NCBI GenBank assembly: GCA_015680685.1
Contig: MNCI01010150.1
Span: 694,345 to 751,317 of the forward strand
Direction: 5' to 3'
Source of the DNA: Gnetum montanum
Lineage: Eukaryota > Streptophyta > Gnetopsida > Gnetales > Gnetaceae
Length of the DNA stretch: 56,973 nucleotides
Shown: in pieces, positions 56,531 to 56,973 of the stretch
How positions within the stretch are numbered: the stretch's first letter is position 1
How the letters are laid out: each line of letters begins with the position of its first letter
The notes under the pieces: generated by a model
The model's input: the letters and a program-made list of their open reading frames with translations, nothing else
The model's database searches: none
What the model was told of the DNA's origin: nothing
Position numbers and translations under genes: made by a program

Positions 56531-56973
56531 AGATTTCCAACAAGCTCCACCACTAAGAGGAAAGGTTTAAGACCTCTGCACATATTCAAGAACTAGGATA
56601 AGTAAGCTATGCACACAAAAAAGAGCTAAAGTGTAGGTTTTACGCTAGGGGGCTAGCACTTGGAAAAGCTTTCAAGGTTCACGTTGGGCATGTAGGTCTT
56701 GCACTCTGGGAATGTGGGCGTACAGACCCTGCACACTGGGCATTTTGGCCCTCCCCCCTACATGCCCAGCATGTCACTAGATTGCATTCTAGACATAAAA
56801 ACTGGTTGTATGCCAAGCAAGGGAGACAATGGTTGACACTGGCCTGTACACTAATATCCACGCCAAAGAAACAGGATAGGCCTCACACAAATTCTATGCA
56901 CCAAAATAAAAAAACAAACACAAATTAATGAAAATAGTAAAGAAAACACAAATTTAGACAAAGGACCAAGGTC
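56531..56973. other. Upstream region of the element 4 antisense gene, no gene resolved
   Basis: Contains TGGGCATGTAGG, GTGGGCGTACAGACC and CATGCCCAGCATGTC words like those in the LTR of this element. In element 1 this place holds the first exon, promoter and minisatellite. I see no TATA box on the minus strand up to the window edge. Confidence 0.4.

Larger units (their letters stand above)
46799..56973 (+). mobile_element. Element 4: Tat/Ogre-type retrotransposon, plus strand, incomplete at right edge
   Basis: Close relative of element 2 in the opposite orientation. It has the 5' LTR start at 46799, gag-protease (48408-52266), a minisatellite, and an antisense gene on the minus strand (52884 to about 56530). 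The reverse transcriptase-integrase part and 3' LTR are expected right of 56973. Inserted in the reverse transcriptase of the Athila-like element. Confidence 0.88.

Noticed and set aside
1-56973. A host protein-coding gene
   Set aside because: Every supported coding block belongs to a retrotransposon or an old repeat. The spliced antisense genes occur in three element copies, so they belong to the elements.

Overview
The window is a plant nuclear intergenic region built almost entirely of nested LTR retrotransposons. I see no ordinary host gene, tRNA, rRNA or CRISPR array. The evidence for a plant is Tat/Ogre-type and Athila-type Ty3/gypsy pol genes (including the plant Tat second, archaeal-type RNase H), GT-AG introns of 75-130 bp, and heavy decay of C to T. 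The long elements and strongly diverged older repeats fit a large, repeat-rich seed-plant genome. I cannot name the species.

Layout. 1-7609 holds old sequence: a decayed coiled-coil reading frame (1107-3847), an LTR-like repeat after a polypurine tract (from 4039), and an AT-rich stretch. 7610-26984 is element 1, a 19.4 kb minus-strand Tat-type element with two ~1.8 kb LTRs and a perfect 5-bp target duplication (ATCAA). It sits inside an older LTR-like repeat that continues at 26985. 29342-43066 is element 2, a 13.7 kb minus-strand relative with target duplication AGTGG. 43072-46798 is the 3' part of an old Athila-like element (minus strand). Its reverse transcriptase is cut at 46798/46799 by element 4 (plus strand, relative of element 2), which runs off the right edge. 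A solo or truncated LTR sits inside the gag of element 1 (about 22241-22930).

The most interesting system is shared by elements 1, 2 and 4. The gag-protease frame ends with a stop. Next comes a multi-exon gene on the OPPOSITE strand, and only then the reverse transcriptase, RNase H and integrase (complete order seen in element 1). The antisense gene has matching exon-intron borders in three copies, an acidic C-terminus, a coiled-coil-like region, a basic NLS-like patch and, in element 1, its own TATA box. Minisatellites built on one short word (TAGTTTA..GTC..T..CGGA) lie between the modules. Known Ogre elements carry an intron between protease and reverse transcriptase. I infer that here this interval may be an intron that hosts an antisense gene.

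All copies are broken by stops, frameshifts or deletions. The exon models rest on comparing the three copies by eye, not on transcripts. Three assembly gaps (157 Ns, and two single Ns flanked by exact duplications) affect elements 2 and 4.
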